DNA of 34,694 nt from positions 1 through 34,694 of the forward strand of contig CAZDQL010000070.1 of the NCBI GenBank assembly GCA_964507325.1, read 5' to 3'. This stretch comes from CAZDQL01 sp964507325. GTDB lineage: Bacteria; Planctomycetota; UBA1135; GCA-002686595. Below are positions 31,467-34,694 of the stretch, in pieces. Within the stretch, counting starts at the first letter, position 1. Every line of letters starts with the position of its first letter. The notes beneath the pieces are model-generated. The model was given only the letters and a program-made list of their open reading frames with translations. It did no database searches and was not told where the DNA came from. Position numbers and translations under genes: made by a program.

Positions 31467-32386
31467 AGCAGCACCCCCCCGGAGAAGAGGAGGACGGCCG
31501 CCATCACCAACGCGATCAGCAGCAGGATCCCCAGGGCGATCCTGGGCCAGGAGAGGGGCACCCGGCCGGCGGTGCGGCCGGTCTGCCCGTTGATCAGGAG
31601 CCGCACCGGGGGCTTCTCCGGCGTGTAGCGCACCGAGAAGACCCACAGCGGCAGCAGGGTGAGGTGCAGCAGCTCGTCGTCGAGCTGCACCTGGGCGCGC
31701 AGGTCGCGCTGGCGGTCGCCGGGCATGAAGGCGGAGAGGCGGCGCTCGATCGACTCCAGGGCCTCGTCGTGGGCCTTGCGCAGGCACTCCTCGCGGGAGA
31801 GGGTGGGCTCCTCGGCGATCCACCCCGCCAGCAGCGCGGCCTGGTAGCGCCGCAGGGTCCTGAGATCGAAGGGCTCGACCGCCTCGAGCTGGGCGTTGCT
31901 CACTCCCCGCGAGGCGCTGACCAGGACGTCGACCAGGTAGGTGTCGTAGTCACCGGCGAGGGAGCGCCACTCCGTCTCGGTGCGCGTGCGCGTCCGGGTC
32001 TGCGGCGGTTTGCCCTTGCTGCCGGGGGTGGTGTAGGTCTCCGTGACCGTGTAGTTCTCGCCGATCTGCGCCGTGTAGTCGGCGGAGGCGCGCGCCCCGT
32101 AGAGCCAAGCGGGCAGGTAGACGCCGCGCGTGCTCTCCACCACGGCGCGCTTCAGCCCCGGGTGGCTGAAGGGGCCGCGGCTGTCGAGCCAGCGCCGGGC
32201 GATCGCGACGGCGGCCTCGTGGTCGAGCTGGAAGCCCACCACGAAGGTCGGTGTGGGGCGGTCGGCGGTCGGGGGGCGTTCGACGACCGAGGTGGAGGCG
32301 CAGTAGGGGCAGGCGCTGGTGCGCAGGTGCTCTTCGACGACGAGGTCCGCCCCGCAGGTGTCGCAGGAGATCTGGACGGCGGTCAT
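31463..32386 (-). CDS. Zinc-ribbon protein with C-terminal transmembrane helix (paralogue 2)
   Basis: A 307-residue protein with a single N-terminal zinc ribbon (CDTC...CPYC, about 8-29). A central region includes YLPAWLYGARASADYTAQIGE, a Thr/Arg-rich loop (about 130-140) and VDVLVSASRGVSNAQLEAV. The closing block LPLWVFSVRYTPEKPPVRLLINGQTGR is followed by a C-terminal hydrophobic helix (about 282-305). The shared order and the matching motifs (V-S-A-S-R-G, the P-x-W-V block, N/S-G-Q-N/T-x-G-R) show it arose by tandem duplication with its downstream neighbour. It starts 19 bases after proS and is coupled to paralogue 1 by a GTGA overlap, so the three genes are probably one operon. Function unknown. 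Confidence 0.9.
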   Translation of the reverse strand: MTAVQISCDTCGADLVVEEHLRTSACPYCASTSVVERPPTADRPTPTFVVGFQLDHEAAVAIARRWLDSRGPFSHPGLKRAVVESTRGVYLPAWLYGARASADYTAQIGENYTVTETYTTPGSKGKPPQTRTRTRTETEWRSLAGDYDTYLVDVLVSASRGVSNAQLEAVEPFDLRTLRRYQAALLAGWIAEEPTLSREECLRKAHDEALESIERRLSAFMPGDRQRDLRAQVQLDDELLHLTLLPLWVFSVRYTPEKPPVRLLINGQTGRTAGRVPLSWPRIALGILLLIALVMAAVLLFSGGVLL

Positions 32387-32405
32387 CGCTCGAGGGTCGT
32401 GAGGT

Positions 32406-34130
32406 TCAGCCGCGCCCCAGGAGCTCGAGGACGCTCGCCACCACCTGGTCGGCGGGGAGCTCGACGCGTTCCCCGCTGGCGCGGGTGGTCAGCTCGACGA
32501 CGCCCTGGGGGGCGCCGCGTCCGGCGGTCACCTGGTAGGGGAAGCCGAGCAGCTCCAGGTCCTTGAACTTGGCGCCGGCGCGCAGCTTGCGATCGTCGAG
32601 GCAGGTGTCGACGCCGGCGGCCAGAAGCTCGGCGTAGAGGCGCTCGCCGAGCTCCATCTGGTCGCCCTTCTTGACGTCCACCACCGCCACCGCCACCTCG
32701 AAGGGGGCGATCGAGGAGGGCCAGACGATCCCCTTCTCGTCGTGGTGCTGCTCCACCGCCGCCTGGGCCGTGCGCGACACGCCCACGCCGTAGCAGCCCA
32801 TCACGAAGGGGTGGGGCTTGCCATTCTCGGCGATGAAGGTGGCGCCCATGGCGGAGGAGTACTTGGTGCCCAGCTGGAAGATGTGACCCACCTCGATGCC
32901 GCGCGCCTGCTTCAGCTCGCCGGCGTCGTCGGGGGAGCGCTCGCCCGCGCGCGCCAGACGCAGGTCGTGGAACTCGGGGCTCGGGAAGTCGCGGCCCGGG
33001 TTCACGTTCAGGCTGTGGAAGCCGGTCTGGTTGCAGCCGGTCAACAGGTTGGTGCACCCTTCGAGAGTGCGATCCGCCAGGATGCGCACCTCCTCCGGCA
33101 GGCCGACGGGTCCGGCGAAGCCGACCTCGGCGCCGGTCACCTTCGTGATGGTGTCCTCCTCGGCGAGCTTGAGGCCGAGGCAGTCCAGGGCGCCGGCGAG
33201 CTTGACCTCGTTGATGTCCAGGTCGCCGCGCATCAGGACGGCGACCACGTCTTCCCGGTCGTCGTAGATCGCCTGGTAGAGCACCGTCTTGGCCATGGCG
33301 GCGGCCGGGAGGTCGAAGAACTCCTCGAGCTGTGCCACGGTGCGGACGTCGGGGGTGGCGTGGCGCTCCAGCTCGCGGGGCTCGCCGCCGTCGGGAGCCG
33401 CGCTGGGGATCGAGCCCGCCTTCTCGACGTTGGCGGCGTAGCCGGACTCCTCGCAGAAGAGGATCGCGTCCTCGCCCGTCTCGGCGATCACCATGAACTC
33501 CTCGCTGCCGCTGCCGCCGATCGCGCCCGCGTCCGCCTGCACCGAGCGGAACTGGAGCCCGCAGCGGGTGAAGATGGCGCGGTAGGCGCGGTCCATCGCC
33601 GCGTAGGACTCATCGAGGCCGGCTTGGTCGGCGTCGAAGGAGTACGCGTCCATCATGATGAACTCGCGCCCTCGCATCAGGCCGAAGCGCGGTCGGATCT
33701 CGTCGCGGAACTTGTCCTGGATCTGGTAGAGGTTGACCGGCAGCTGCTTGTAGCTGGTGATCGTCTGGTCGGCGTAGGCGGTGATGACCTCCTCGTGGGT
33801 CGGACCCAGGCAGAACTCCGCCCCTTTGCTGTCGGTCAGCGTGAACAGGATCCCGTCGGTGGTGTAGCGCCCCCAGCGCCCGGAGCTCTCCCACAGCTCG
33901 CGGGGGTGCATGATCGGCATCATCACCTCGAGCCCCCCCTCGCGGTCGATCTCCTCGCGCACGATGGCGATGATCTTCTTGAGGGTGCGCCACAGCAGTG
34001 GGGCGTAGGTGTAGAGGCCGGACGCCGTTTTGACGATGTAACCGCCCCGCGCGAGCAGGCGGTGTGAAGGGATCTCGGCGTCCGCGGGATCGTCCCGCAT
34101 CGTGGCGATGTGCTGCTTCGACAGTCGCAT
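32406..34130 (-). CDS. proS: Prolyl-tRNA synthetase, bacterial type with editing domain
   Basis: A 574-residue class II synthetase that charges tRNA-Pro with proline in the cytoplasm. It starts MRLSKQHIATMRDDPADAEIPSHRLL, as expected for bacterial-type ProRS. Class II motifs are visible: motif 1 area GGLEVMMPIMHP, motif 2 KFRDEIRPRFGLMRGREFIMMDAYSFD, and motif 3 toward MGCYGVGVSRT. The YbaK-like editing insertion that clears misacylated Ala-tRNA lies between motifs 2 and 3 (about 235-390). The C-terminal anticodon-binding domain runs from about 470. Length is normal for the type. It is followed at 19 bases by the zinc-ribbon pair. No Shine-Dalgarno is evident before its ATG. The 50-base gap to the divergent DUF1080 gene must hold both promoters. 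Confidence 0.98.
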   Translation of the reverse strand: MRLSKQHIATMRDDPADAEIPSHRLLARGGYIVKTASGLYTYAPLLWRTLKKIIAIVREEIDREGGLEVMMPIMHPRELWESSGRWGRYTTDGILFTLTDSKGAEFCLGPTHEEVITAYADQTITSYKQLPVNLYQIQDKFRDEIRPRFGLMRGREFIMMDAYSFDADQAGLDESYAAMDRAYRAIFTRCGLQFRSVQADAGAIGGSGSEEFMVIAETGEDAILFCEESGYAANVEKAGSIPSAAPDGGEPRELERHATPDVRTVAQLEEFFDLPAAAMAKTVLYQAIYDDREDVVAVLMRGDLDINEVKLAGALDCLGLKLAEEDTITKVTGAEVGFAGPVGLPEEVRILADRTLEGCTNLLTGCNQTGFHSLNVNPGRDFPSPEFHDLRLARAGERSPDDAGELKQARGIEVGHIFQLGTKYSSAMGATFIAENGKPHPFVMGCYGVGVSRTAQAAVEQHHDEKGIVWPSSIAPFEVAVAVVDVKKGDQMELGERLYAELLAAGVDTCLDDRKLRAGAKFKDLELLGFPYQVTAGRGAPQGVVELTTRASGERVELPADQVVASVLELLGRG

Positions 34131-34180
34131 GGCGTGGGGATGATACGCGCTGGACGGGGAATGCGTAGGCTATGGGCACC

Positions 34181-34694
34181 ATGAAGCACATCGCCAGCGC
34201 CTGCGCGCTCCTCCTCGTGACCGGCTGCGCGTCCACCACCCCGCAGACCGTCGCCCTCTTCAACGGCACCGACCTCAGCGGCTGGCACGCCGACGTCCCC
34301 GCAGCGGACGAGAACCCGGACGTGGGCCCGTCCTTCGACGTCCAGGAAGGCGTCTTGGTCAGCCTGGGGAACCCTCCCGGGCACCTGATCACCGACGACT
34401 CGTTCCAGGACTACCGCCTGGTGCTCGAGTGGCGCTGGCCCGGCGAGCCGGGGAACTGCGGGGTCCTGGTGCACTCCTCCACCCCGCGTCGCCTGTACTC
34501 GATGTTCCCCCAGTCGATCGAGTGCCAACTGCACTCTGGCAACGCGGGTGACTTCTGGTGCATCGGGGAGGACATCGCGGTGGAGAACATGGTGGAGCGC
34601 CGGGGTCCGAAGGAGGAATGGGGCGTGGAAGGCCGCAAGAGGCGTCGCATCGTCAACTTGACCGACGGCTCGGAGAACCCGCCCGGCGAGTGGA
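34181..34694 (+). CDS. DUF1080 (3-keto-disaccharide hydrolase-type) lipoprotein, 3' end cut by the window
   Basis: At least 171 residues are visible and the frame is still open at the window edge, so the gene is partial. The start ATG at 34181 begins a short signal with lipobox LVTGC (Cys16); an ATG three codons upstream is an alternative. The mature part opens with VALFNGTDLSGWHAD, then FDVQEGVLVS, DYRLVLEWRW and GNCGVLVHSS. These are the signature blocks of DUF1080, a concanavalin-like beta-sandwich family greatly expanded in Planctomycetota and Verrucomicrobiota. Some members hydrolyse 3-keto-glycosides. The lipobox suggests it acts tethered to a membrane. It is divergent from proS. Confidence 0.93.
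   Translation, partial: MKHIASACALLLVTGCASTTPQTVALFNGTDLSGWHADVPAADENPDVGPSFDVQEGVLVSLGNPPGHLITDDSFQDYRLVLEWRWPGEPGNCGVLVHSSTPRRLYSMFPQSIECQLHSGNAGDFWCIGEDIAVENMVERRGPKEEWGVEGRKRRRIVNLTDGSENPPGEW

Noticed and set aside
31467..31823. Upstream extension of zinc-ribbon paralogue 1
   Set aside because: It is an out-of-frame reading of paralogue 2, rich in Arg/Pro; the GTGA overlap gives a better start.

Overview
The window is very G+C-rich (clearly above 60% by eye) and densely coding: 20 protein genes and one tRNA, with no gene-free stretch longer than about 225 bases. The gene content suggests an uncultured Planctomycetota-like bacterium. It has a DUF1080 lipoprotein, SMP-30/LamG/phosphodiesterase fusions, a sulfatase-superfamily protein, SGNH hydrolases, a VIT-vWA protein, carboxypeptidase-regulatory-like surface proteins and an ECF sigma factor with a long C-terminal extension. 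The phylum is inferred from this content; no marker phylogeny could be run.

Left end (1-7361): a long inverted repeat lies at the very edge, beside a tRNA-Arg(CCU). A leftward three-gene set follows, read from 7296 to 397: an exported SMP-30/LamG/EEP-phosphodiesterase fusion, a calcineurin-like phosphoesterase lipoprotein translationally coupled to it, and a large secreted protein whose esterase-like and peptidase-like parts both seem to lack catalytic residues.

Centre-left (7367-16887): an SGNH hydrolase runs rightward into the 3' end of a tightly overlapping leftward operon, read from 14199 to 8571. That operon holds two cobalamin-type radical SAM proteins and a membrane-anchored alkaline-phosphatase/sulfatase-superfamily enzyme with Thr at the nucleophile position. 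Divergent from it is an ECF sigma factor fused through a transmembrane helix to about 600 residues of carboxypeptidase-regulatory-like beta domains. This block is the best candidate for an undescribed system: a putative membrane-tethered sigma factor head-to-head with an operon that could modify a surface lipid or glycan.

Centre-right (16913-24411): a DUF1848 Fe-S protein divergent from an Old Yellow Enzyme, a PPK2 polyphosphate kinase with a lysine-rich N-terminal tract, then a rightward run of a VIT-vWA protein, a GNAT acetyltransferase and a secreted S41 peptidase.

Right end (24615-34694): a NIT-domain hybrid histidine kinase divergent from a membrane-anchored carboxypeptidase-regulatory-like protein. 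A leftward group follows of proS and two tandem paralogous zinc-ribbon/C-terminal-transmembrane proteins. Last is the start of a DUF1080 lipoprotein cut by the window edge.

A cross-cutting observation: several rightward genes (SGNH, sigma fusion, GNAT, and weakly the surface protein at 28011) have inverted repeats that would bury the Shine-Dalgarno sequence or start codon in an mRNA hairpin. Start sites were chosen from ribosome-binding sites, signal peptides and overlaps, so several differ from the longest open frame.
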